DNA of 20,573 nucleotides from Ophiothrix spiculata (taxonomy: Eukaryota > Echinodermata > Ophiuroidea > Amphilepidida > Ophiotrichidae). The notes under the pieces are model-generated. The model was not told where the DNA came from. It did no database searches and was given only the letters and a program-made list of their open reading frames with translations. Both the position numbers and the translations under genes were made by a program. This document shows positions 1 to 9,906 of the stretch, piece after piece (position 1 is the first letter of the stretch; every line of letters starts with the position of its first letter). The stretch is taken from NCBI GenBank assembly GCA_000969725.1, contig JXSR01S073633.1. One strand, 5' to 3'.

Positions 1-56
1 GTAGGTTCCTGGCTGCATTTCTCCTGGGTGATCTTAAAACATTTTAATACCCCTCG
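1..56 (+). mobile_element. End fragment of a mariner-like element, cut by the window edge
   Basis: The segment TCCTGGCTGCATTT through ATACCCCTCG matches the right end of the element at 8504-8836 (TCCTGGCTGTATTT through ATACCCCCTCG). It is followed by the TA target site at 57-58. Only this end is inside the window. Confidence 0.75.
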
Positions 57-58
57 TA

Positions 59-708
59 ATTTACTTGAACTACTTGAATTTTAAAATATTGGGGATTTAT
101 TATAGTGCAATGTGCTTATCTGTGTTAATGAGTTAAGGCACTGTTCAAGCTCCGACTTACATTTTGTGGACAAAAGTGTGAAAATAAAAAGTTTGTTCAA
201 TTATAGTACAAAATATGTTTCCTGTATGTTTTCCAATCTAAAATTCCATCTGAAGTCAGAAATGATTGTATAGGCATGTTGTTGCCAAACAAAGTCCCAT
301 TAGGGAACAAAAATGGAGAAAATTTGTTGTAAAAAAGTCCTCTGAAATGGCGACCCTCTGGGCAAAACAAATTTACTCAGGAGGGAGTCCTTGGCTATAG
401 CACGTTTATATTTGTTTAGCCCTGGTTTTGAAGGACTTATTTATTTTTTATGAAGGCCTTTATTTTTTGGAAACCCTCCAAAATTTTTGGGGTAGGGGTA
501 ACATGTTGCTAGTTAATTTGATACAGCATTTTTGGCCGGAATTTGACCATTTTTTTCCTAAATATGATGTTTAAAGTGCCAAAGAATTGAAAATACAAGA
601 TGCTTCACCTTTGAAACATAAAAATAATAAACAATTTTGACTTTTTCAACCTTAATATTTTTTTCACAGGTGTGTCTGCCTAATGTAAGTCAAAGTTTGA
701 ATGCTGTC
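59..708. other. Intergenic AT-rich DNA, no feature seen
   Basis: No open frame of note, clear inverted repeat or recognisable motif. Homopolymer A/T runs are common throughout. Confidence 0.6.
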
Positions 709-713
709 TTTAA

Positions 714-1340
714 AGGTTACAGGAAAAGAAAATATAAGTAGCTTCATATACATTCGTTATAACAAAACTAAGTGGAAAATACCAATGTAAAATTTTAACA
801 AAGCATGGATAGTCAACGATACTCAAAACAACTTTCAAATATAGCGCCTTTTATGTGACCTCGAAAAAACGATCTATCTGAACTGCCCTACTATGATGCT
901 TACATACTTCGATAGCTTTGTCTCGACGTCGCGTTATGCTTGGCATCATCTGGTGTTTTGATATTGTATATACATTGAACAGGCAAAAAGTACAAAGCGA
1001 CAACTATATAGTATGAAAGCAAGGTCGGATGACGTCGGTAAGTGTTCAGAGATTTTCGAGATCCAAGGATAATAAACAATGCAACTAATAGTTTACTGGG
1101 TGTGTATTCCAGGGGCTTATGAAACTCTTCGTACACTAACATGCGTAATCTCACTCAGACAGTTCAAAGAGATTGTTTTTGAGGTCGTTAAGTACAGGTT
1201 TGCGAGGCGGGATATTTGAAAGCATTTATGAGCATCATTTACTATTTGTACATAATTGGAATTTTATGTCGTTGTTTTTCAGTCAGTTTTGTTATAACAA
1301 ATTTATAAAAACTACTTGATATTTTCTTTTCATGTAACCT
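714..1340. mobile_element. Fold-back DNA element of 0.63 kb, probably TTAA target
   Basis: The left end (AGGTTACAGGAAAAGAAAAT) and the complement of the right end (AGGTTACATGAAAAGAAAAT) match over about 60 bases, down to TTATAACAAAACT at 757-769 and its mirror at 1286-1298. Inner parts also mirror each other, for example CTTTCAAATAT near 833 and near 1210, and TGAACTG in both arms. TTAA occurs at both ends (710-713, 1341-1344), which fits a piggyBac- or Kolobok-type target. The 84-codon minus frame inside (900-1154) is unrecognised and crosses the mirrored arms, so I treat it as chance. Confidence 0.75.
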
Positions 1341-1778
1341 TTAAATCTAACAAGCACAAACCAGAGAGTAACAACAAATGATGGGTAGTCACTGGGTTTT
1401 GACTGTATTTCAGGCATTTTAATGTATAATCAACTATTTTGCATAGTCTATCATATCATACACACTAGATACAAAGAAATGCATTATATATTCTATATAA
1501 TTCTATTTGAATATTTGAAAATACAATAAGTTATAAGATTGCGCTGGTTCAACACAGACTATAGAGTGAGAATTGGTCATATTTAAATTTGCTGACTTGT
1601 TATTTCTACTTTGTATTAAAATTGGTCATAATTAAAATTGTCAACTCTTTAATTTCCAGGCCTTATCTTTTGAAAATTGTTTCTTGTATCAAACATTTTG
1701 TGCTAGATTAATTTGGTGCAGTTTTACATGACGAATAAAACCAAATCTCTCTCCTCAAAACTTGTCAAGTGACCTGTA

Positions 1779-1893
1779 GGCGAATGATTTTAATCACAAG
1801 TATTATTATTACACCAAAGGGTAGACGAGTAATAAAAAGCTCTCCTCAGCTTCATTTTAGGTGAGTGACGGTGAGTGATTACTCTCACTCGCC
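1779..1893. mobile_element. Small TA-flanked inverted-repeat element (MITE candidate)
   Basis: GGCGAATGATTTTAATCAC at the left mirrors GGCGAGTGAGAGTAATCAC read from the right end, with TA at 1777-1778 and 1894-1895. A second copy of the end motif (AGGTGAGTGA, from 1859) makes an internal hairpin with the right end. Flanking DNA at 1346-1776 shows nothing else. Confidence 0.45.
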
Positions 1894-1895
1894 TA

Positions 1896-2386
1896 AAAAA
1901 CCAAGGCCTGTAATGCCAAATCTGATACTGAACACTGAGATTTTTTAAAAACTGGTTATAAGCTTTTATAAAAGCCTGCTGTGAACTATCATTTGTTTAA
2001 CTCAAACCTAGTCAAATTCTCTGGTTTGCAACAGTTGCTCTTTATCTATGAATTTGGAAATGTGCAGTGTCAAAATGAAGAATCTAAACCCCTTTACAAA
2101 GTATTTGTGAACATCCACCACAAACGTTTGCCAGTAAAGTCACCCCTGTCCCTGGCTGGTCAATTCTTAAATTATCAGATTCAAATGTCAAATGCATGTC
2201 AAGCCATTAGCAGCAAAACAAGCACATTTCCTATTGGAATGCATCTAGAAATTATTTGATTTTAAATATATTGGAGTTGAAAGCTGATAGTTTTCAAGGC
2301 TTAAATTTAAGAAAGTCATTTGTAAATATTCAAATCTGTAATAACCTTGTCAAATATCATCACAGCATATGTAAAGTCAATCTTCG
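1896..2386. other. Intergenic DNA, no feature seen
   Basis: A 92-codon open frame (1981-2259) has no recognisable domain, splice context or biased composition, and I do not call it a gene. Confidence 0.55.
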
Positions 2387-2391
2387 AAATA

Positions 2392-2661
2392 AGCTCCCCG
2401 TTTCGCGGGTTTTTACTCATTAAAGCGTGTTGCCAAGTAGTACTCTGCGCCGTACGCAACACACTGCAATTCACGCAGTTGCATGTGATTGGTTGTTACC
2501 GCGATCGCCACGCCAAGTTCTTGTCACTGGGGAAAATTGACCAGTCAAAACGATCGCCATGCGTCAATTTGTCAGGTGATTTAAATTCTGAATTATGCAT
2601 ACGCACGGACTGCGTAGAAGCACAATTGTTTGAATATTCTGGACGCGATTTTCAGGGAGCT
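2392..2661. mobile_element. GC-richer TA-flanked fold-back element, 270 bp
   Basis: AAATAAGCTCCC at 2387-2398 mirrors GGGAGCTTATTT at 2655-2666, with TA at 2390-2391 and 2662-2663 as the likely target duplication. The inside is unusually rich in CpG (CGCGATCGCCACGCC and similar) for this AT-rich window. An open frame of 107 codons spans the element and its flanks and is not a gene. Confidence 0.6.
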
Positions 2662-2807
2662 TATTTATAAGATAGAATTTTTTTGCTGTATTTCACAAAA
2701 CAAAAAGGCTGACTTTACTGGAGGTTCATTACAATGATGATCACATTTTGGCATTATATTCGCATATCTTGACTTCTCCATCGTACAGACCATATCTATA
2801 ATTGATA

Positions 2808-2964
2808 TACTCCTGCCGTTGGTGGGGTAAATCCACAGAATCGGGCGGGAAATCGGAACTGGAACTCAGAACGAGGCAAAGAATGATAAATACACTACTT
2901 GATCTCGCTCTGAGTTCTGTTCCATGTCCGATTATGTGGATTTACCCCATCAACGGCGGGAGTG
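2808..2964. mobile_element. TA-flanked MITE, 157 bp
   Basis: The left end TACTCCTGCCGTTGGTGGGG continues as TAAATCCACA. It mirrors the right end read in complement (CACTCCCGCCGTTGATGGGG, then TAAATCCACA). Matching continues into AACTCAGA in both arms. TA lies at 2806-2807 and 2965-2966, the Tc1/mariner-type target. Confidence 0.85.
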
Positions 2965-2966
2965 TA

Positions 2967-3298
2967 CTCCATTGTTGAGGATAATTCAAAAGTCACAATA
3001 AGACAGGGAATGATGATGTTATCAAACGCCAGGCATGACGAAGAATGATCCATGTGTCTGGTCACTGGTGTTGGATTACATCATAATTCTCTGTTTTATT
3101 CTGAGCTTCAATAATAGGAATTGTCTCTAAATACATTTGTACAATACTGTATTACTTTATTTTCTGAGTTATTTATAACTACAATGTATTGCACTATACA
3201 AATTGCACATTGCAATATAATACTGCACATTGAACATTGCATTGTACATAGGCAGTTTAAACTAAAACAGATGCATACTGCCATGTGAGTGCCAGAAC
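2967..3298. other. Intergenic DNA with clustered ATTGCA words
   Basis: Between 3180 and 3250 the words TTGCAC, TGCACATTG and CATTGCA recur, giving a weakly repetitive, partly self-complementary stretch. No gene or element boundary is visible. Confidence 0.4.
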
Positions 3299-3865
3299 CT
3301 GCAACAGCTGCCATTTTTCATAAATTTGTATTGTATACAATATACCATCAGTCTTGGATTAGTAGCTCTTGAAATGGTTCTTCGGGTGACGGTGTCACTA
3401 CAGAATGGGGCTGGACATTAGCAACTGCACCAACAGCTAATAGTGAGTGATTTTCGCATCAGGCGGGTAAAAATACAGTGGAACCTTGTTAGCACAAAAT
3501 CTGTTAGTACAAAATCCTGATAACACAAAATAGGTGTTGGTTCCCAAGTTTTGATTTCCTATGTGAGTTCAATTGGATAACACGAAATACTGATAACACA
3601 AACTAAACTCTTTGGCCCCAGTGATTTTGTGTTAACGAGGTTCCACTGTAGAAATCTACTTGCCTGACTTGTGGGTATAATTCAATAGAAGTTTTGTTGA
3701 GTCTGTGATGAGAAATACACCATCTCTACTGAATTTCTTGTCCCATGGGCAACTTTGAAAAGTAACTTGCAAAGACTGGCTAGTAAAAAAACAATACCAA
3801 CGTCCAGCCCTGTTGAAGAACCATTTCTGGAGCCACCTTTAGATTCTTGATGGCAGCCACTGCAG
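3299..3865. repeat. Old inverted duplication interrupted by a MITE
   Basis: Three blocks occur in order on the left and in mirrored order on the right: CTGCAACAGCTGCCAT (3299-3314) with its partner at 3850-3865, GAAATGGTTCTTC (3371-3383) with 3815-3827, and GGGCTGGAC (3408-3416) with 3802-3810. Spacings differ between arms, so the duplication is diverged. The MITE at 3476-3648 sits between the arms and is therefore probably younger. Confidence 0.6.
3476..3648 (-). mobile_element. pogo/Tigger-like MITE, copy 1, 173 bp
   Basis: The ends are CAGTGGAACCTTGTTAGCAC and, in complement, CAGTGGAACCTCGTTAACAC. The TA target site lies at 3474-3475 and 3649-3650. The same element lies in opposite orientation at 11112-11285. 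The TIR style and TA target suggest a Tc1/mariner-superfamily (pogo/Tigger-like) source; no transposase is present. Confidence 0.9.
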
Positions 3866-5753
3866 ATGATGAATTCTTTCATTCACAAATATACATATAA
3901 AACACTAAAATCTAGCCATACATGAATTTTTACATGCTTTATGTGCACAAATATGTTAAAAACGGTCAAATGTATCAAAGAGATCAAATGAAAGAACAAC
4001 TGAAACTGAATCTAAAATGTTTTTGAATACATTTATGAAACGGAATAAAATTTCTAACACTTCATGTAGACCTTACTGTACACATGTACATGCTTTTTTC
4101 AAATTTCAATCATTATATATCATAATATCAATCTGTTAATTACATAGTTTATACATTACATTTAAATAACTGATCAACATTGCACGTTCCCTGTATATAA
4201 TCTTAAGTAATATAAAATATTAATTTCTTTTCTATAAATAAATAAATAAATCTATGTATGGCTATACTCCATATTTTGAAACACTGTTGTAATTTACATT
4301 TTTACAAACACATACTTCTGGTTTTAATCATTAATATTTTAATTTTTATTCCAAACCCCACAACATCAAGGTTTTTTCACTAAATTTTACATACATAGGG
4401 GGAGATTTCAGGACAGAGGCATCTGAAGCCAAAAATACCCTTTTAATGCAAAATTAGGCATATCTTAGATGTTTAAATTATGTCAAATACTGTTTTAAAG
4501 GTAGACCCTACTTTCAAGCTAAAAAACAGTTCAAATTGGCTCAAAAATGAAACTGCTATTTTCAAAATTTTCAGGGACATACCTTATAGTTTTCTGGGGG
4601 ATAAGCCTTGGTTTTAAACAGAGTAGTTTTATTTGGGTTGATCAACAAATTCTTACGGGGAGGCCACCTCCAAACCCCCATTCCTCCAGGAAAAACCCTG
4701 ACATACACTCGAGCTCGAAAGTATTTCCGCATATTTAAAAACGTTCAGAAACCTCTTTTTTTTTATAAACAACCTAAAATCATCAAAGAGTCATACTAGT
4801 ATAGGTAACTTATCTATTCAATATGAATAAATCGATGTTTGTTCCATTGTCATAGAAATGGCTAATTTCATGGGCCATATACACACAACAAACTTCTCAG
4901 CAATATGTTAACTGATCAATTTTTCATAACCTCATTATTACCTTGTAACAGGATAGAATATTTTCAGGTTGTAAGTTTGAAAGCAAATGCGCAGAAATGT
5001 ATATAAACTCAATTTTTGTTTTTGAGCAAAAAAAAGTAGTAATGTGCGTGCACGCCATATTTTTCAAATGCAATGAATGCAATTCCAGTTTAGTTAGTTT
5101 GATAATTTAATTATACAATATAGACTCACTCAGTCAAAAAATGATGAAAATCGGATAAACACCTTTTGAGATATGGCTGAAATAAAGTTTTTGAGCGGGA
5201 GTGTATGCAGATCTGGTATCTCATCTCAAAATAACAATTCGTTTGGAACCTGTCAAACTACTGATCAAAATAAGTATTGATTAGTTGGGACAAAATTTTA
5301 TTTTTACGATGAAAAACAATCCATGTGTGAACGTGATCAAATTCAATTGAATTTAATAATTCGACAATAGTGGTGATACATGCAAAAATTATTGATAAAA
5401 TCCTCTACATTGGTGTGATATTTAGGTAGCAAGGTGTCTTCCACATGAGGCAAGAAGTGGAACTGAAATTCTGAACTAGTATAGAAAAACAGCTTTAAAA
5501 AAATTTACAAGCAGAGATGGTAATGAGACAAGAAAAGATTAAAAAAATGAGGGAGCACTTCAAAAAATCATGATTTTTTGGCAAATAATGATTAGCTTTA
5601 TTAATTCTGCTGAAATTGCAATGTTTTGTAGCAAAATATCCTTCTCAATATGGAGCTGTCTGCTTGAAAAATTAGTCCTACAGTATTAATGTTGCTTTCA
5701 GAGCAACTTCCCTTTCTCGCTACTGTTCAACTCACTTAATCTAATGCTTAGTA
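3866..5753. other. Long AT-rich stretch without a gene
   Basis: The only clear repeat is a short TAAA microsatellite at 4235-4251. A short direct motif pair in the C-rich stretch near 4660-4700 (CCACCTCC, CCCCCATTCCTCC) is unexplained. The two overlapping 63-codon frames near 4547-4799 show no recognisable domain. I see no further inverted-repeat element here, but diverged ones could be missed by eye. Confidence 0.5.
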
Positions 5754-5991
5754 TAGAGGCCTTGCATGCTTTTATCGATTGATATCAAACAAAGGATTTG
5801 GACTGATGAACTTTCCCGTAAACATGGCGTATCGCAGTCCATTCAATAAAATACTGTAATTAACCTACTGACAATGGTTCATTTTTATTGATGGGACAAT
5901 ATGAAATATTTGATAATGGTCTCACTTCGATTGAATGCATTTAAGCAATCCGCCATATTCACGGTATTCTACGTCACATGCAGGGCCTCTA
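5754..5991. mobile_element. TA-flanked MITE, 238 bp
   Basis: The left end TAGAGGCCTTGCATG mirrors TAGAGGCCCTGCATG read from the right end, with TA at 5752-5753 and 5992-5993. An inner pair (CGTAAACATGGCG on the left, CGTGAATATGGCG in the complement of the right) shows that the arms continue inward with divergence. Confidence 0.75.
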
Positions 5992-6252
5992 TAGCACAAA
6001 CAACTCAAATTTTAGCTTAAGGTGAAATACGTTTGAACAATTTCTCGTCAAATAACATGAAAAAAAGTGATTAAAGAAATAGATATTTGTTTTGTTACAT
6101 TGCACTAAACATATAAATACATTGTACTTTGTGGATAAAATTTGCAATTTATTTACAGTATTGCACTACACTTTAAGACATAGGATAATAATTCTTTAAT
6201 AGTTATTGTATCTTTAGTACTGATGTTTCTTCTACCAAATTTATTAACAATA

Positions 6253-6496
6253 TGTCATGGCTCACGCTGAAAGGGGGGACTTTGAAAATATATCAATTTT
6301 GACTTTATCTGTTAGAGTTTTTTCTAAGCTTTAAAATACCTTACTTGTTGAAATTGATCAAGGTGATCAAATTTTACAACAGAAAATCTGCTGGAAATTC
6401 TTTTTATTTTCTTTATTTTTTGCTGTCTATTTTCACCACTTTCTTGAAAAGTGTTCTGTCTCAAAGTCCCCCTTTTCGGAGTGAGTCATCATCACA
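6253..6496 (+). mobile_element. TGTGATGG-type MITE, copy 1, 244 bp
   Basis: It is colinear and in the same orientation as the copy at 12624-12872. Both have TGTSATGGCTCAC then AAAGGGGGGACT at the left and AAAGTCCCCCTTTTC through GAGTCATCACA at the right. TA lies at 6251-6252 and 6497-6498. Shared interior words such as TTACAACAGAAAATCTGCTG make homology certain. No coding sequence. Confidence 0.9.
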
Positions 6497-6512
6497 TATA
6501 AGGAAATACATA

Positions 6513-6706
6513 CAGTAAAACCTCATTTAACTCTGGTACAAGAAAATTCCTAATATAAAGAACTGGTTTTTTTTCTTTACCATACTTTATTTTTTAAAAT
6601 CTTGATACCTTTAATTTCGATATAAAAAAAACCCCAGATTTCTCTGTTTCAAGGAACTTTGTTATGGACCCAAGTCACGAATAGGTATATCAAATAAGGT
6701 GGAGCC
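6513..6706. mobile_element. Degraded Tigger-like MITE candidate
   Basis: It begins TA-CAGTAAAACCTCATTTAAC, typical of a pogo/Tigger terminus. The complement of a possible right end near 6690-6706 (CGGCTCCACCTTATTT) matches at about 10 of 16 positions. Probably related to, but not the same family as, the copies at 3476 and 11112. Confidence 0.4.
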
Positions 6707-6895
6707 GTTTCAAGAAATCATTAAAATCATGACAAATGTCTTTATTTTTGATAGAAGTTGTCACCGAACCATAACACTTTTGGTATCATATTAAAGATAA
6801 TTTATCCAGGTACTAAATAAAAATAAAATTAAAGCCACAGGTTTAGCAATAGTGAAGTAATTGACCAAAATGTCGAGTGGGTCAAGGGTGGAGTC

Positions 6896-6925
6896 GGTGG
6901 GGGTGGCGCCGGTGGGGGTGGCGCC
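6896..6925 (+). repeat. Two perfect copies of a G-rich 15-mer
   Basis: GGTGGGGGTGGCGCC occurs twice head to tail, preceded by GGGTCAAGGGTGGAGTC. It is an island of G runs in AT-rich DNA. The proline-rich minus-strand frame over it is a by-product of the repeat. Confidence 0.9.
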
Positions 6926-7118
6926 CATAGGATTACATGCAAAAGTGTACGAAAGTTATGATTTATAAACACATGTATTATTGAAAATAAAAATGCTGGG
7001 ATCATAATTTTTTGAATATACTTCAATGAGGTATGTATAATGCTAAAGCATGTGTCGAAATTTGACATGTCATCCAAATTTTGTACTTTCTTAATGCCTT
7101 ATATGTGGGTAATTTTCT

Positions 7119-7514
7119 CTATACATTACTGTACAAAACATGCATTTACACTCGAAAACTTTAAAACGACATATCTTTTGACCGAGTCGACGTAAATGGT
7201 AAAAGTTATACATTTTCAAAAGAAAATTTGCCGAGGAATCCAATTATGTGATTAATTTTTAGGTAGTGTATGCATGAAAAAACTTTTGACCGATACATGT
7301 CCCAAAAATTAATGAGTCGTTTCATAGATTTTGACCATCCTCAATATTTTGACCACAATGAGATTGGTCACCAAACGAATTATTTTATGGAAGGCTATCA
7401 TTACATCCTTCAAATAATGTTTGTGTCATCTGGATACACCTTTCCCCAACAAAATCTCATTGTGCCAAGTTGGTTGACCAAAATGCACTTTTATTTTATT
7501 TTGTACCCTGTATA
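7119..7514. mobile_element. Possible MITE or fold-back, about 0.4 kb
   Basis: TATACATTACTGTACAAAA on the left resembles TATACAGGGTACAAAA read from the right end, where TACCCTGTATA lies. An inner pair is exact: CACAATGAGATT at 7354-7365 and AATCTCATTGTG at 7453-7464. The arms are otherwise poorly matched. The 81-codon plus frame inside is not recognised. Confidence 0.4.
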
Positions 7515-8503
7515 ATTTTTACCCATCCCTAAAAATTAGACTTTTTTAGGTAAAATTGAAATCCTCGGAAAGTAAGCTTTCCAGCAATATCTAACTTTGT
7601 AGGTTTTAAGTGTATATATTCAGAGTTACGATCCGTTGAATACAAATTGGCATGGTTTTACCAATGTATTTGTGTGAAACAAAAAATATGACCAGTTAAT
7701 GACTTATGTCCTTATAATGAGTTTCTACTGATGGCAATTTCTAGGCTAAAATAGTATGGATATTATTTCACAATTAGGAATGTACTTGTGTTTTCAAAAT
7801 TTCAATAAATACTTTAACTTACTCATAATTACAAATAAATACACATTTTTATACTAGTGCATTTAGTATAGTTTGTATGTGATATGATTAATTTATTTGC
7901 ATAAATGCTTTCGTTGATAACAAATCGTGAAAACAAAACATTCAATTTATCACTCTACCTATAAAGAGTGCACTCTAGTCTATATCTGCCCACATACACA
8001 TACATATGACATGAAATACTAAATATAAACAACAATTTTGAGAATTGAAGTGGTTAATTCAGCAAATGCTAACAAATAATACAAATCACTTTCAAATATA
8101 CGAAGCAGAGAAAAATAAATCTGTATAAGAACAAAGATGGCTGCAATGGAAATGTATGCATCACATTGAATGCAGAAACTTAACCTCAAATCATTCTTAT
8201 AAATTATTTCCCCATATCTGATTTGTTTTGCTAATTTTAACAAAATTTCACTTTTCAACATTAAGCATGTCCAGTTTCTGGCATAACATTTTTCTGGAGA
8301 CTTATCAAGCACACTTTGAACACTGTAATTTTTATTTAACAATATCGCTATAGTTTTTATATGAATATTAAAGCATCGGTACCCGTATTAGTACTTTTTT
8401 GAATACAGCACATAACTATACTATACACAATTCATTCATGATGTACAGAAAACTACCTTCTAATTTCAAAATAAAACAAAATATTTATATATGAATTCAT
8501 ATA
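7515..8503. other. AT-rich stretch without a supportable gene
   Basis: It contains CCTCGG / CCGAGG words that weakly mirror those near 7231, so the element at 7119 may extend to about 7640. The longest frame (minus, 8019-8342, 107 codons) has one hydrophobic segment but no domain I recognise and no splice or neighbour support. Confidence 0.4.
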
Positions 8504-8836
8504 CGAGGGGGTATCAAAAAGTCTTAAAGATCACCCAGAAGGAAAAGATCTACATGTATGTCGATGAACTTTTATCAGGATGGTCACTCGTCCTTGTGTA
8601 CATTATGGTGCAAAAATCATATCAATGGCATTTATACTTTCTATACAGGTGTCGATATAGATGTCAACAACCTCCCTCGCCTAACCAGATAAACTGCATG
8701 GAGAAATTAAACCAATGTGGTGTGATTAAATTCCTGCACTGGAAGGGTTAGTAATAAGTTATGGGTCACATAATAAAATTATATTCCTGGCTGTATTTCA
8801 TCATGGTGATAAGTAAAACTTTTTGATACCCCCTCG
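8504..8836 (+). mobile_element. Internally deleted mariner-like element, 333 bp
   Basis: The ends are perfect 19-bp inverted repeats (CGAGGGGGTATCAAAAAGT), with weaker matching about 25 bases further in, and TA at 8502-8503 and 8837-8838. From ATG at 8698 it encodes MEKLNQCGVIKFLHWKG and then stops. I recall this as resembling the N-terminus of mariner transposases that start with an HTH of the VIKFL type. The rest of the transposase is missing, so the copy is non-autonomous. The family link of the peptide is from memory, not a search. Confidence 0.75.
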
Positions 8837-8838
8837 TA

Positions 8839-9144
8839 TGTCTTCATTACATTTCAATGATTTTAACATTCCAGATGTTCTAGCTACCTCCCAATACTCG
8901 GATATCATGTACATTAGTGTATAATATACACATAAGGTAAACAATTATTAAAATTTGAAGAAATACTAAATTGTAAGTGCTAGAGATGCACTTTTGTTTT
9001 GAATCTTCGATGTACAATTAATTGTTCAATAATTATTTTAAAACAATGACTGTTCAAAGACAAGTTTGGCAAAACAAATAATCTTATTTATTTGAATATA
9101 CTTCACAAGATATTGCAGCCAAGTACAATGGTTTAGAGTTTCTG
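8839..9144. other. Intergenic DNA between the mariner derivative and the inverted array
   Basis: No feature other than the candidate polyadenylation signal at 9087-9092. Confidence 0.5.
9087..9092 (-). promoter_or_regulatory. Candidate polyadenylation signal AATAAA
   Basis: Plus-strand TTTATT gives AATAAA on the gene strand about 0.8 kb past the stop codon. I found no canonical signal closer to the stop. If it is used, the 3' UTR would contain the whole inverted-array hairpin at 9145-9719. A variant hexamer nearer the stop remains possible. Confidence 0.25.
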
Positions 9145-9719
9145 GAGGGTCCGCTCGCAAGTCCAAGGACTTGCTAGTCCGAAACGTTATTCAATGGGGA
9201 AAAGTAAATTTCCCTAGTCCGAATATGAAAATAGGCTCGTCAGTCAGAATTGTTAAAACAGCTCGCTAGTCTGAATTTGAAAAACGGCTTGCCAGTCCGA
9301 ATTTAATAAACAGCTTGTTAATCCGAATTTGAAAATAGGCTCACTAGTCAGAATTTTTAAATAGGCTCGATAGTACGAATTTTGAAAACAGCTCGCTAGT
9401 CCGAGTTTTGAAAAAAGATATTAGAAATATACACTTAAATTTTACTATTCGGGCTAGCGAGCTGTTCTTAAAAATTCGGACTAGCGACTCGTAGCGAGCT
9501 GTTTTTAAAAATCGGACTAGCGAGCCTATTTTAAAATTCAGACTAGCGAGCCATTTCTAAAATTCGAACTGGCGAGCTGTTTTCAAAATTTGGACTAGCG
9601 AGCCTTTTAATAAATTCGGACTAGCGAGTCTATTTTCAAATTAGGACTAGCGAGTCTATTTTCAAATTCGGACTAGCGAGCTTTCGGCCTTGCAAGCTGT
9701 CCTCTTTCTGGACACCCTC
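9145..9719. repeat. Hairpin of two mirrored tandem arrays, about 9 + 9 units of about 26 bp
   Basis: From about 9173 to 9412 the unit GCTCGCTAGTCCGAATTTGA with A-rich filler recurs about nine times. From about 9449 to 9690 its complement (ATTCGGACTAGCGAGCTGTT and variants) recurs about nine times. The switch lies near 9430. Ends match as GAGGGTCC on the left and GGACACCCTC on the right, so the whole may be a fold-back transposon. No target duplication is obvious. It starts 188 bp past the KLHL stop codon. Confidence 0.9.
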
Positions 9720-9906
9720 TGCATTATAATACAATTTTGCGATTATTAGTTATTCAAATATAAAACCTTAAATGGTGGGAATCATATACTAACTGAATTT
9801 GCACACAAAAATGAAGAAAAATCTGTGATATGATAATTGTACAATTTCAATGCAGACTTTTCTTACTCCTGAAACTGTTACACAAGACTCCTTACACAGT
9901 CTTTTG

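Noticed and set aside
2347-2670. 107-codon plus-strand open frame
   Set aside because: It spans a fold-back element and its flanks; the openness comes from the element's GC-richer content, not from selection.
8019-8342. 107-codon minus-strand open frame with a hydrophobic segment
   Set aside because: No domain, splice signal or neighbour support, and its composition follows the AT-rich background.
9145-9719. CRISPR-like repeat array
   Set aside because: Units are diverged, mirrored and lack unique spacers of constant length; the genome is eukaryotic.
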